Source: Allomesorhizobium sp043769475
Lineage (GTDB): Bacteria > Pseudomonadota > Alphaproteobacteria > Rhizobiales > Rhizobiaceae
DNA: 64,000 nt
Reading direction: 5' to 3'
Assembly: GCF_043769475.1 (NCBI RefSeq)
Contig: NZ_CP171729.1
Location: forward strand, 682,001-746,000
A model generated the notes under the pieces. It had not been told where the DNA came from and did no database searches. It worked only from the letters and a program-made list of their open reading frames with translations. How positions within the stretch are numbered: the stretch's first letter is position 1; every line of letters starts with the position of its first letter. Positions 8,450 through 16,010 of this stretch are shown one piece after another. Made by a program: the position numbers and the translations under genes.

Positions 8450-9334
8450 ATGGCAGACGCACACGCGAAACCGCAACACGACTATCACATCATCGATCCT
8501 AGCCCGTGGCCGTTCCTCGGCTCGGTCGGCGCGCTGGTCATGGCGCTCGGCGGCGTTGCCTGGATGCAGTATCTGAAGGGCGGCGATTTCCCGCTCTTCG
8601 GCGTCAACATCGCCAATCCGTGGCTGTTCTTCATCGGCCTGGCCATCGTGCTCTACACGATGTTCGGCTGGTGGTCCGACACCATCAAGGAAGCGCATGA
8701 GGGCCACCACACGCGGGTCGTGTCGCTGCACCTGCGCTACGGCATGATCATGTTCATCGCCTCGGAGGTGATGTTCTTCGTCGCCTGGTTCTGGGCTTTC
8801 TTCGACGCTAGCCTGTTTCCCGGCGAGGCCGCGCAGGTCGCGCGCACCGAATACACCGGCGGCGTCTGGCCTCCGCACGGCATCGAGGTGCTCGATCCCT
8901 TCCATCTGCCGCTCTACAACACCGTCATCCTGCTGCTTTCGGGAACGGCGGTCACTTGGGCTCACCATGCGCTCCTGCACGACGACCGCAAGGGCCTCGT
9001 CAACGGTCTGGTTCTCACGGTGGCGCTCGGCATCCTGTTCTCGATGGTGCAGGCCTACGAGTACATGCACGCGCCGTTCGGCTTCAGCGACTCGATTTAC
9101 GGCGCGACCTTCTTCATGGCGACCGGCTTCCATGGCTTCCATGTGCTCATCGGCACCATCTTCCTGCTCGTCTGCCTGCTCCGGGCGATGAAAGGCGATT
9201 TCTCGCCGAAACAGCATTTCGGCTTCGAGGCCGCAGCCTGGTACTGGCATTTCGTCGACGTGGTCTGGCTGTTCCTGTTCGCCTCGATCTATGTCTGGGG
9301 CTCGATGGGAGCGACGGTCGCCCACGGCCACTGA
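8450..9334 (+). CDS. ctaE: Cytochrome c oxidase subunit III
   Basis: This is the seven-helix core subunit III (294 residues), which stabilises subunit I and binds lipids. Family blocks present include HDYHIIDPSPWPFLGS at the N-terminus, RYGMIMFIASEVMFFVAWFW with the conserved Glu, the HHALLHDDRKG turn, the VQAYEY motif, FHGFHVLIGT and a C-terminal WYWHFVDVVWLFLF. The start is the ATG at 8450, one base after the ctaG stop codon. It is the last gene of the oxidase operon and is followed by a strong terminator at 9354-9387. Confidence 0.97.
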   Translation: MADAHAKPQHDYHIIDPSPWPFLGSVGALVMALGGVAWMQYLKGGDFPLFGVNIANPWLFFIGLAIVLYTMFGWWSDTIKEAHEGHHTRVVSLHLRYGMIMFIASEVMFFVAWFWAFFDASLFPGEAAQVARTEYTGGVWPPHGIEVLDPFHLPLYNTVILLLSGTAVTWAHHALLHDDRKGLVNGLVLTVALGILFSMVQAYEYMHAPFGFSDSIYGATFFMATGFHGFHVLIGTIFLLVCLLRAMKGDFSPKQHFGFEAAAWYWHFVDVVWLFLFASIYVWGSMGATVAHGH

Positions 9335-9353
9335 GCGCATCGATAAGTTTGGC

Positions 9354-9387
9354 AGGCGGCCGTGGCGACGCGGCCGCCTTCTCTTTT
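9354..9387 (+). terminator. Rho-independent terminator of the cta operon
   Basis: AGGCGGCCG (9354-9362) and CGGCCGCCT (9371-9379) form a perfect 9-bp GC-rich stem with an 8-base loop, followed by TCTCTTTT. It lies 20 bp after the ctaE stop and separates the oxidase genes from the VOC gene downstream. Confidence 0.85.
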
Positions 9388-9483
9388 CGGCGCAATATCT
9401 AGCAGATATTGCAAGGTGCGCAGCAGGGAAGCATTCTCCGGTTGCCTCTCCATCAGGCAGGCCTACACACTTCAGGAGAACTC

Positions 9484-9858
9484 ATGTTTGACCACGTCAA
9501 ATTTGGGGTCAGCGACTATGCAGCGAGCAAAGCGTTCTTCCTCAAGGCACTCGAACCGCTTGGCGTAGCCGTTGTTTCGGAGGGGCCGCCGACATACGGT
9601 GTCGAGCTTAGTACAAAGGGAAAGGCTTCATTGTGCCTCTACCAAACCGAGGAGAGGCCCGCGCATCTTCACTTGGCGTTCACCGCCGAGAATCGCCAGC
9701 AAGTCGAAGCTTTCTATCGCGCGGCTCTGGAGGCGGGTGGCAAAGACAATGGTGCGCCTGGGATGCGCCCGCACTACCACGCGAACTACTATGCAGCTTT
9801 CGTCATTGGTCCGGACGGGCACAACATCGAAGCGGTTTGCCACCAACCTGAGGCCTGA
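9484..9858 (+). CDS. VOC superfamily protein (paralogue of the one at 674-1105)
   Basis: A 124-residue single-domain VOC protein. It starts with DHVKFGVSDYAASKAFFLKA and ends with NYYAAFVIGPDGHNIEAVCH, with the family His (DHVKF) and Glu (NIEAV) at the metal-ligand positions. The ATG at 9484 follows AGGAGA closely; in-frame starts further upstream look spurious. Glyoxalase-like proteins of this size often dimerise, and the substrate is unknown. It has its own leader after the cta terminator and lies between ctaE and DUF983, which are usually neighbours in related genomes as far as I remember, so it may be an insertion. Confidence 0.88.
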   Translation: MFDHVKFGVSDYAASKAFFLKALEPLGVAVVSEGPPTYGVELSTKGKASLCLYQTEERPAHLHLAFTAENRQQVEAFYRAALEAGGKDNGAPGMRPHYHANYYAAFVIGPDGHNIEAVCHQPEA

Positions 9859-10020
9859 CCCTTCCATCCAGGGGGACGCCTGCTTCCAGCCCCGGAACCG
9901 GAAATTCCGGGCGCTATCGGTGATTGGCAGCTTTGGGTCTGGCTGCATTGCCGTAACTAACGAGGAGATGGCCGGGATATGGGAAATGGTTCCCAACGGG
10001 ACGCCGATCGGGATAAGCCA

Positions 10021-10407
10021 ATGAATGACGACCAGACGATCTGGCCTCCGGTCGAGCCCATCGCGGCCGGCATCAAGGGCCGCTGCCCGCGCTGCGGCGA
10101 AGGCCAGCTATTCTCCGGCTTCCTGACGGTTGCGCCGCGCTGCGGCAATTGCGGGCTCGACAATTCCTTCGCAGACGCAGGCGACGGGCCGGCCGTCTTC
10201 GTGATCCTGATCATCGGGTTCATTGTCGTGGGCTCCGCGCTCTGGATGGAAGTGACGCTGAATCCGCCGCTCTGGCTGCATTTCATGCTGTGGATTCCGC
10301 TGACGATCGTGCTCAGTCTCGCCGGGCTTCGCATCGCCAAGGGCATCCTGATCACGCTGCAATACCGCAATAAGGCCGCCGAGGGGCGGCTGGAGGGCAG
10401 CGAGTGA
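10021..10407 (+). CDS. DUF983 membrane protein
   Basis: A 128-residue protein with the DUF983 pattern: IKGRCPRCGEGQLFSGFL, then RCGNCGLD, giving two CxxC pairs likely to bind zinc, followed by two membrane helices (VFVILIIGFIVVGSALWM and LHFMLWIPLTIVLSLAGL). DUF983 genes sit in cytochrome oxidase assembly clusters of alphaproteobacteria, between subunit III and surf1, which suggests a link to oxidase biogenesis; the activity is unproven. The start is chosen as MNDDQTIWPP at 10021. An upstream in-frame ATG at 9979 has CGAGGAG before it and would add 14 residues. The TGA overlaps the surf1 GTG start. Confidence 0.85.
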   Translation: MNDDQTIWPPVEPIAAGIKGRCPRCGEGQLFSGFLTVAPRCGNCGLDNSFADAGDGPAVFVILIIGFIVVGSALWMEVTLNPPLWLHFMLWIPLTIVLSLAGLRIAKGILITLQYRNKAAEGRLEGSE

Positions 10408-11144
10408 CGCAGCGGGTCGATTCACGCGGATCGGTAATTCTGCTGCTGGCGGTTGCTGTCTTCGGCTTCGCCACGCTCGTGTCGCTTGGCGTCTGGCAGG
10501 TTCAGCGGCTTCAGTGGAAAGAGGCGCTGATCGCCGACATCGACCAGCGCATCGCTTCCGAGCCGAAACCCCTCGACGAAATCGAACGGCTTGCCCGCGA
10601 GGGCGGCGATGTCGATTATTGGCCGGTGGAAATCCGGGGGCAGTTCGTCCATTCCGGGGAAAGTTTCTTCCTGGCCACCCATGGCGGCCGGTCCGGCTGG
10701 TACGTTTATACACCGCTGCAAATGGCCGATCGCCGCTTCGTCTTCGTCAATCGCGGCTTCGTTCCTTATGACCGCAAGGACGCTTCCACGCGAGCGGAGG
10801 GCCAGGTTCAAGGCGAGACGGCCGTGCAAGGTCTGGCGCGCAGCGCGCCGTCGCAAAAGCCGTCGTCGCTCGTGCCTGACAACGACCCCGCAGCCGGTGT
10901 ATTCCACTGGAAGGATCTGACGGCGATGGCGAAAAGCGCGAACCTGCCGGCCAACGCCGAGGTGCTCCCCTTCTTTGTCGATGCGAACGCCGCGCGCAAT
11001 CCGGGCGGCCTGCCGGTCGGCGGCGTCACCATCGTCCGCCTGCCCAACAGCCACCTGCAATATGCAGTCACCTGGTTCGGCCTAGCCCTCGCGCTCGCCG
11101 GCGTGGTTGGCGTCTGGCTTTGGGGACGTCGAAAACCGGGGTGA
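10404..11144 (+). CDS. surf1: SURF1 family cytochrome oxidase biogenesis protein
   Basis: Surf1 binds heme A and helps insert it into subunit I. The 246-residue protein has the typical two-helix topology: an N-terminal membrane helix (about 10-29, VILLLAVAVFGFATLVSLGV) followed directly by the signature LGVWQVQRLQWK, a periplasmic domain with FVNRGFVP, and a C-terminal helix (HLQYAVTWFGLALALAG) containing the second signature NSHLQYA-TWF. Translation starts at a GTG that overlaps the DUF983 stop by 4 bp, indicating coupling. The position after the cta operon fits the function. Confidence 0.93.
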   Translation: MTQRVDSRGSVILLLAVAVFGFATLVSLGVWQVQRLQWKEALIADIDQRIASEPKPLDEIERLAREGGDVDYWPVEIRGQFVHSGESFFLATHGGRSGWYVYTPLQMADRRFVFVNRGFVPYDRKDASTRAEGQVQGETAVQGLARSAPSQKPSSLVPDNDPAAGVFHWKDLTAMAKSANLPANAEVLPFFVDANAARNPGGLPVGGVTIVRLPNSHLQYAVTWFGLALALAGVVGVWLWGRRKPG

Positions 11145-11213
11145 CGATGCGCCGCCCTTGACAGGGGAGGGGTGCAGACATCATTTCGGCACCATCGCAC
11201 GCACCGGAACGCC

Positions 11214-12224
11214 ATGCTGAAGACATCCGTCAAATCGCCGCTGACCATCAGGCTCTGCCAGCCGCGCGGCTTCTGCGCCGGCGTTGACCGCGCCATCCAG
11301 ATCGTCGTGCTGGCGCTGAAGAAGTACGGTGCGCCGGTCTATGTGCGGCACGAGATCGTGCACAATCGTTATGTCGTCGAGGGCCTGCAGAATCTCGGCG
11401 CCGTCTTCATCGAGGAACTGGACGAGATCCCGCCGGAACACCGGCAATGCCCGGTTGTGTTTTCCGCCCATGGTGTGCCGAAATCGGTGCCGGCCGACGC
11501 CCAGGCGCGGCAGCTTTTCTATCTGGACGCGACCTGCCCGCTGGTCTCCAAGGTGCACAAGCAGGCCATGCGCCACCAGCGCCTCGGCCGCCACGTGCTC
11601 CTGATCGGCCATGCCGGCCATCCGGAAGTGATCGGCACGATGGGACAGTTGCCGGAGGGCTCGGTGACGCTGATCGAGACCGACGCCGACGTGCAGAGTT
11701 TTGTTCCGGAAGACCCGTCGGCTCTCGGCTTCGTCACGCAGACCACGCTATCGGTCGAGGATACTGCGGGCATCATCCGCGCGCTGCAGGAGCGGTTCCC
11801 GCAGATGACGGCGCCGTCGGCCGAATCAATCTGCTACGCCACCACCAATCGCCAGGAGGCGGTGAAGGAAACCGCGGCAGGCGCCGACCTCTTCCTGATC
11901 GTCGGCGCGCCGAACTCCTCGAATTCCATGCGGCTTGTCGAGGTCGCCGAACGCGCCGGCGCGAAAATGTCGCTTCTCGTGCAGCGCGCCTCCGAAATTC
12001 CATGGGAAGAGATCGGCGAGATATCGACGCTGGGCCTGTCGGCGGGGGCATCCGCGCCGGAGATCATCGTCGACGAGATCATCGACGCCTTCCGCGCCCG
12101 CTTCGACGTTTCGGTCGAACTGGCAGTGATGGCGACCGAAACGGAGAACTTCCCGGTCATGAGCGCCTTGCGTGACGTCGAATTGACCGCGGCCGACATG
12201 GCTTTCGTCAACGGGACCGCGTGA
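11214..12224 (+). CDS. ispH: 4-hydroxy-3-methylbut-2-enyl diphosphate reductase
   Basis: IspH performs the last step of the MEP pathway, reducing HMBPP to IPP and DMAPP with a [4Fe-4S] cluster. The three cluster cysteines are Cys21 (RGFCAGVDRA), Cys108 (DATCPLV) and Cys207 (SICYATTNRQ). Substrate His residues are in HEIVH (50), SAHGV (86) and IGHAGHPE (about 133-136). The length of 336 residues is slightly above the E. coli enzyme. I start at ATG 11214 (MLKTSVKSPL) because the family begins close to the first Cys. The TGA overlaps the thrB ATG (TGATG), so the isoprenoid and threonine genes share an operon here. Confidence 0.96.
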   Translation: MLKTSVKSPLTIRLCQPRGFCAGVDRAIQIVVLALKKYGAPVYVRHEIVHNRYVVEGLQNLGAVFIEELDEIPPEHRQCPVVFSAHGVPKSVPADAQARQLFYLDATCPLVSKVHKQAMRHQRLGRHVLLIGHAGHPEVIGTMGQLPEGSVTLIETDADVQSFVPEDPSALGFVTQTTLSVEDTAGIIRALQERFPQMTAPSAESICYATTNRQEAVKETAAGADLFLIVGAPNSSNSMRLVEVAERAGAKMSLLVQRASEIPWEEIGEISTLGLSAGASAPEIIVDEIIDAFRARFDVSVELAVMATETENFPVMSALRDVELTAADMAFVNGTA

Positions 12225-13186
12225 TGGCGGTCTATACCGACGTTTCCGAAAGCGAGCTCGAAGCGTTCCTGGCCGGTTATTCCGTCGGCCAGCTCCTGTC
12301 CTACAAGGGGATCGCCGAAGGTTCGGAAAACTCGAACTTCCTGCTCCACACGTCGAGTGGCGCCTACATTTTGACGCTCTACGAAAAGCGCGTCGACAAA
12401 TCGGATCTGCCGTTCTTCCTCGGGCTGATGGAGCATCTGGCCCGGAAGGGAATATCCTGCCCGCTGCCGGTGCATCGGCGCGACGGCAGCGTCACCGGCA
12501 CGCTTGCCGGCCGCACGGCGGCGCTGATCACCTTCCTCGAAGGCATGTGGATGCGCCGCCCGACCGCCGCCCATTGCCGCGAGGTCGGCAAGGCGCTGGC
12601 GGCGTTGCATCTTGCCGGCGCGGATTTTCCACTGACGCGCCCCAATGCGCTGCAGATCGACGGTTGGCGCAAATTGTGGGACGGTTCGCACGCCCGAGCC
12701 GACGAGGTCGAGCCGGGCCTTGCGGCGGAAGTCGATGCGGATTTCGCCGAACTCGGCAAGAAATGGCCGAAGGACCTGCCGGCCGGCATCATCCATGCCG
12801 ACCTCTTTCCCGACAATGTGTTCTTCCTCGGCGAGAAACTGTCCGGGCTGATCGATTTCTATTTCGCCTGCAACGATTTTTATGCCTATGACGTGGCGAC
12901 CTGTCTCAACGCCTGGTGCTTCGAGAAGGATTTTTCCTTCAACTTGACCAAGGGCACGGCGCTGCTTTCCGGCTACCAGTCGGTGCGGCCGTTGACCTCG
13001 GACGAAAAGGACGCGCTGCCGATCCTGGCGCGGGGCTCGGCGCTGCGCTTCATGCTGACCCGGCTTTATGACTGGCTCACCATCCCCGACGGCGCGCTGG
13101 TGCAGAAGCGCGACCCCATGGAATATATCCGCCGGCTGCGTTTTCACCGGCAGATCAAATCGCCTTCAGAATACGGACTGAGATGA
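12224..13186 (+). CDS. thrB: Homoserine kinase, aminoglycoside phosphotransferase-like type
   Basis: Converts homoserine to O-phosphohomoserine, the substrate of threonine synthase (thrC at 20807). This is the alphaproteobacterial kinase of the choline/aminoglycoside kinase fold, about 320 residues, not the GHMP enzyme of enterics. Visible features: GIAEGSENSNFLLHT nucleotide loop, the catalytic block HADLFPDNVFF with Asp as base, and the metal-binding GLIDFYFACND. The ATG at 12224 overlaps the ispH stop by one base; a GTG at 12221 is just upstream. Its own stop overlaps the rnhA start by 4 bp. Confidence 0.94.
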   Translation: MAVYTDVSESELEAFLAGYSVGQLLSYKGIAEGSENSNFLLHTSSGAYILTLYEKRVDKSDLPFFLGLMEHLARKGISCPLPVHRRDGSVTGTLAGRTAALITFLEGMWMRRPTAAHCREVGKALAALHLAGADFPLTRPNALQIDGWRKLWDGSHARADEVEPGLAAEVDADFAELGKKWPKDLPAGIIHADLFPDNVFFLGEKLSGLIDFYFACNDFYAYDVATCLNAWCFEKDFSFNLTKGTALLSGYQSVRPLTSDEKDALPILARGSALRFMLTRLYDWLTIPDGALVQKRDPMEYIRRLRFHRQIKSPSEYGLR

Positions 13187-13701
13187 CAAAAAACGTTGAA
13201 GTTTTCACCGACGGCGCCTGCTCGGGCAATCCCGGTCCGGGCGGCTGGGGCGCGATCCTGCGCTTCAACGGCGTCATCAGGGAATTGTCGGGCGGCGAGG
13301 CCAACACGACCAACAACCGCATGGAGCTGATGGCGGCGATATCGGCGCTGGGCGCGCTGAAGGAGCCCTGCGCGGTCGACCTCTACACCGACAGCAATTA
13401 CGTCAAGGACGGCATTTCGGGCTGGATCGAAGGCTGGAAGCGCAACGGCTGGAGGACCGCGGCCAAGCAGCCGGTAAAGAACGCAGAGCTATGGCAGGCG
13501 CTCGATGAAGCGCGCAAGCGTCACAAGGTCACCTGGCACTGGGTGCGCGGCCACGCCGGCCATCCGGAAAACGAGCGCGCCGATGAACTCGCCCGCATGG
13601 GCATGGCGCCATTCAAGCCGAAGAAAAATCCGCTCGCGAAGCCGGCTTCCGCGGCGCCTGCGGCCGCCCCTCGAAGGATCGCCAAGCCGATCCGGCGATA
13701 G
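13183..13701 (+). CDS. rnhA: Ribonuclease HI
   Basis: RNase HI cuts RNA in RNA:DNA hybrids. All catalytic residues are at standard positions: Asp10 (FTDGACSGNPGPGG), Glu48 (RMELMAA), Asp70 (YTDSNYV), His124 (VRGHAGHPENERAD) and Asp134. At 172 residues it is longer than the usual 150-155: a Lys/Pro/Ala-rich tail follows residue 145 (PFKPKKNPLAKP, then APRRIAKPIRR). The tail is basic and low in complexity, probably disordered, and could aid nucleic-acid binding. The ATG overlaps the thrB stop (ATGA). A hairpin surrounds the stop codon. Confidence 0.97.
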   Translation: MTKNVEVFTDGACSGNPGPGGWGAILRFNGVIRELSGGEANTTNNRMELMAAISALGALKEPCAVDLYTDSNYVKDGISGWIEGWKRNGWRTAAKQPVKNAELWQALDEARKRHKVTWHWVRGHAGHPENERADELARMGMAPFKPKKNPLAKPASAAPAAAPRRIAKPIRR

Positions 13702-13710
13702 CGCCGGATC
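13689..13710 (+). terminator. Hairpin spanning the rnhA stop codon, possible terminator
   Basis: GATCCGGCG (13689-13697) pairs perfectly with CGCCGGATC (13702-13710), leaving ATAG as the loop; the last three loop bases are the TAG stop. A CCTTTTTA tract follows only about 17 bp later, so the classic U-tract is not adjacent. It may terminate or protect the ispH-thrB-rnhA mRNA end. Confidence 0.5.
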
Positions 13711-13885
13711 ACTGGTCTGCCTGGTCCTTTTTAGCCGGAAACAGGCGTATCTTGGTGCACGGAAGGACTTGTGAACAAAATTCCGGCCCTCAACGCGCCG
13801 GCCATGCCCAAGCCGTTCTGTTTATTGAACGATTTGGCTGTTCATTCCGGCTGCATGGCGGGTTTTGTCCACACTCCGGGGTCGG

Positions 13886-14371
13886 CTAGAGCTGCTCCAG
13901 GATCCGCGCGGCGCCGGAATCGATCGCTTGTCCCGGCTTGCCCTCGAGGTTGAGGGCAGTTACCGTGCCGTCTTCGACGATCATCGAGAAGCGCTTCGAG
14001 CGGACGCCCAAGCCGCCTGCGCTCATGTCGGCATCGAGGCCAGCAGCGCGCACGAAATCTCCGTTGCCATCAGCTAGATAGAGCAGCTTGCCTTCGCCGC
14101 CGCTGAAGCGGGCCCAGGCGCCCATCACGTGATGGTCGTTGACCGCGACGACCGCGATCGTATCGACGCCGCGCGTGAGAATGGCGTCATGGTTTTCGAG
14201 ATAGCCGGGCAGGTGATCGTTGCTGCAGGTCGGCGTGAAGGCGCCGGGCACGCCGAACAGCACCACTTTCTTGCCGGCGCAGATCTCGTCGGTGGTGATG
14301 TTCTTGGCGCCGTCCGCGGTCATGGTCTTGAAGGTCGCCTGCGGCAGTTTCTCGCCAATGGAAATGGTCAT
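13886..14371 (-). CDS. Peroxiredoxin, Prx5/AhpE-like glutathione or thioredoxin type
   Basis: Reduces hydrogen peroxide and organic peroxides. The 161-residue protein has the Prx5 signature FGVPGAFTPTCSNDHLPGY, with peroxidatic Cys49 in the PxxxTxxC context, and the conserved Arg in RSKRFSMIVEDG. There is no obvious resolving Cys apart from Cys31 (EICAGKK), so it is probably resolved by an external thiol or an atypical pair. The start is the ATG at 14371, preceded on its strand by GGGAAGAG. It lies 79 bp from the DsbD-N-like gene upstream on the same strand. The frame is open further upstream, but that part is antisense overlap and not coding. Confidence 0.93.
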   Translation of the reverse strand: MTISIGEKLPQATFKTMTADGAKNITTDEICAGKKVVLFGVPGAFTPTCSNDHLPGYLENHDAILTRGVDTIAVVAVNDHHVMGAWARFSGGEGKLLYLADGNGDFVRAAGLDADMSAGGLGVRSKRFSMIVEDGTVTALNLEGKPGQAIDSGAARILEQL

Positions 14372-14450
14372 AGCTCTTCCCTGATCGGATGAAGTTTGTA
14401 GGTGCGGGGTGCAGTACCGGACTACAGGACCGAGGGCAATCGTCCCGAAC

Positions 14451-15254
14451 TCACATGAATGGTAGGATGCCTCCGACGGAACCGACGCTGGTGACCAGCG
14501 CGTAATGCAGCCCGCCGCCAGTTGGAACACTGTCGGGGCGGGCCAGCACGTCGACCGAAAACAGCGTCTTTCCGTCCTTCTCGATGCGCTCCGGCGTGCC
14601 GAACGCATAGCCTTCGGCCCCGGCGATGAAAAACTCGGCGGAAGCCGGATCGCCCGGAAACGTCGCCTCGACAAGCAGCTTCTCACCGTCCTTGCCGACA
14701 ATGGTCGCACCGAATTCCGGTGTTGCAGGCGCCGGCAGGGCGGCCAGCGCTGCTGTGACCGCTGCCACATCCTCCGGATTGTCCGGGTCGCTTGCGGGGT
14801 CGAGCGTCAGCCTCGTCTGCACCGGAATGCAGATGGTCTCGCAGACGCCAAGGAACAAATCGGCCTGGATCAGCGCCGCATCGCCGGGCGATTTCAGTGT
14901 GAAGGTAATCGGCAGGGAGACCGGCTCGTCGTAGCCGGCCCATTTGAAGCTGCCATCATCGTGGCGCTCGGGCGTCGGGAAGGCGAATTCGGCCGATGCG
15001 ATGTTGGTGCTTGCCGAGATGTCGATCTGCGGCGGCACGCCGGCATCGCCCGGATCGCGCCAGTAGGTTTTCCAGCCCGGCTGCAGATCAATTTCCAGCA
15101 AGCCTTTGAGCACCCCTGCCTCGTCGGGCATCCCCGCCGTCACAAGGCGGATGCGCGCGCCTTGAGTCTCGAACCAGTCCGACGACGAGGCCAGCGCCGG
15201 CGACGGATTCGCTCCCAACAGAAGCGCGAGGAAGGTCAAGCCGATGTTTCGCAT
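14451..15254 (-). CDS. Stand-alone DsbD N-terminal-like periplasmic protein
   Basis: The 267-residue protein starts with a signal peptide (MRNIGLTFLALLLGANPSPALA). It then shows the pattern of the DsbC/DsbD-type thiol:disulfide interchange domain: GLLEIDLQPGWKTYWRDPGDAGVPP, WAGYDEPVSLPI, and the cysteine pair in LGVCETICIPV. Full DsbD also has eight membrane helices and a thioredoxin domain; neither is present, so this is a soluble periplasmic protein. Such proteins occur in Hyphomicrobiales as a separate family, possibly passing electrons from another membrane transporter such as CcdA. The partner is unknown. The peroxiredoxin gene follows on the same strand. Confidence 0.8.
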   Translation of the reverse strand: MRNIGLTFLALLLGANPSPALASSSDWFETQGARIRLVTAGMPDEAGVLKGLLEIDLQPGWKTYWRDPGDAGVPPQIDISASTNIASAEFAFPTPERHDDGSFKWAGYDEPVSLPITFTLKSPGDAALIQADLFLGVCETICIPVQTRLTLDPASDPDNPEDVAAVTAALAALPAPATPEFGATIVGKDGEKLLVEATFPGDPASAEFFIAGAEGYAFGTPERIEKDGKTLFSVDVLARPDSVPTGGGLHYALVTSVGSVGGILPFM

Positions 15255-15401
15255 GCGGCCGATTTGAGCGCTTGCGCAAGCTTTGGCAACGGGGAACCTC
15301 CCGGCCGTGAGTCATTTTTTTGTGACACCGCGGACCAATCCGATGGCATTTGGGCCCGGAACTATCTTTCAAGCCGGCCTGAAAAGCGTTAGGTTTACGC
15401 C

Positions 15402-16010
15402 ATGGACCTTCTGCGGCAGAAAAAAACCGCGGCAAAGCGCGGGTTTCTCGACGATCAGTTCCTGATTGCCATGCCAGGCATGAAGGATGACCGCTTCACG
15501 CGCGCGGTCATCTATGTGTGCGCACATAGCGACGAGGGCGCGATGGGCCTGATCATCAACCAGGCCCAGCAGATGCTGTTTCCGGATCTTCTGGTGCAAC
15601 TCGGCATACTGGACGAGCACGAGGCGATCCGCCTTCCGGCGCCGGCGCGCGACTTCGTCATCCGCAATGGCGGGCCGGTCGACCGCAGCCGCGGTTTCGT
15701 GTTGCACACCGGCGACTACAAGGTCGATTCCTCGCTGCCGGTTTCGGGCGACATCTGCCTGACCGCGACGGTCGATATTCTGCGCGCCATTTCGCTTGGC
15801 CGCGGTCCGCGCCGCGCGCTAATGGCCCTGGGCTATTCAGGTTGGGGCGCTGGGCAACTGGAACGGGAGATCGCCGACAATGGCTGGCTGACCTGTCCTG
15901 CCATTCCCGAGTTCCTGTTCGACAGCGACATGGATCGGAAATACGACCGCATCCTCGCGTCGATCGGCGTCGACCTCGCCCATCTCAGCGTGATCGCCGG
16001 TCACGCCTGA
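15402..16010 (+). CDS. YqgE/AlgH family protein (UPF0301)
   Basis: The 202-residue protein matches UPF0301: GFLDDQFLIAMPGMKDDRFTRAVIYVCAH, GAMGLIINQ, RNGGPV and GYSGWGAGQLEREI all appear in order. The fold is known from structures but the molecular role is not settled; AlgH affects regulation of alginate and redox-related traits in Pseudomonas. The ATG at 15402 begins MDLLRQKKTAAKRG, slightly longer at the N-terminus than E. coli YqgE. Its 3' end overlaps the convergent EAL gene end by about 10 bp. Confidence 0.93.
   Translation: MDLLRQKKTAAKRGFLDDQFLIAMPGMKDDRFTRAVIYVCAHSDEGAMGLIINQAQQMLFPDLLVQLGILDEHEAIRLPAPARDFVIRNGGPVDRSRGFVLHTGDYKVDSSLPVSGDICLTATVDILRAISLGRGPRRALMALGYSGWGAGQLEREIADNGWLTCPAIPEFLFDSDMDRKYDRILASIGVDLAHLSVIAGHA

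Noticed and set aside
13771..13953. A possible 60-residue plus-strand gene after rnhA
   Set aside because: Runs into the antisense of the peroxiredoxin gene, has no good ribosome site and no recognisable sequence.
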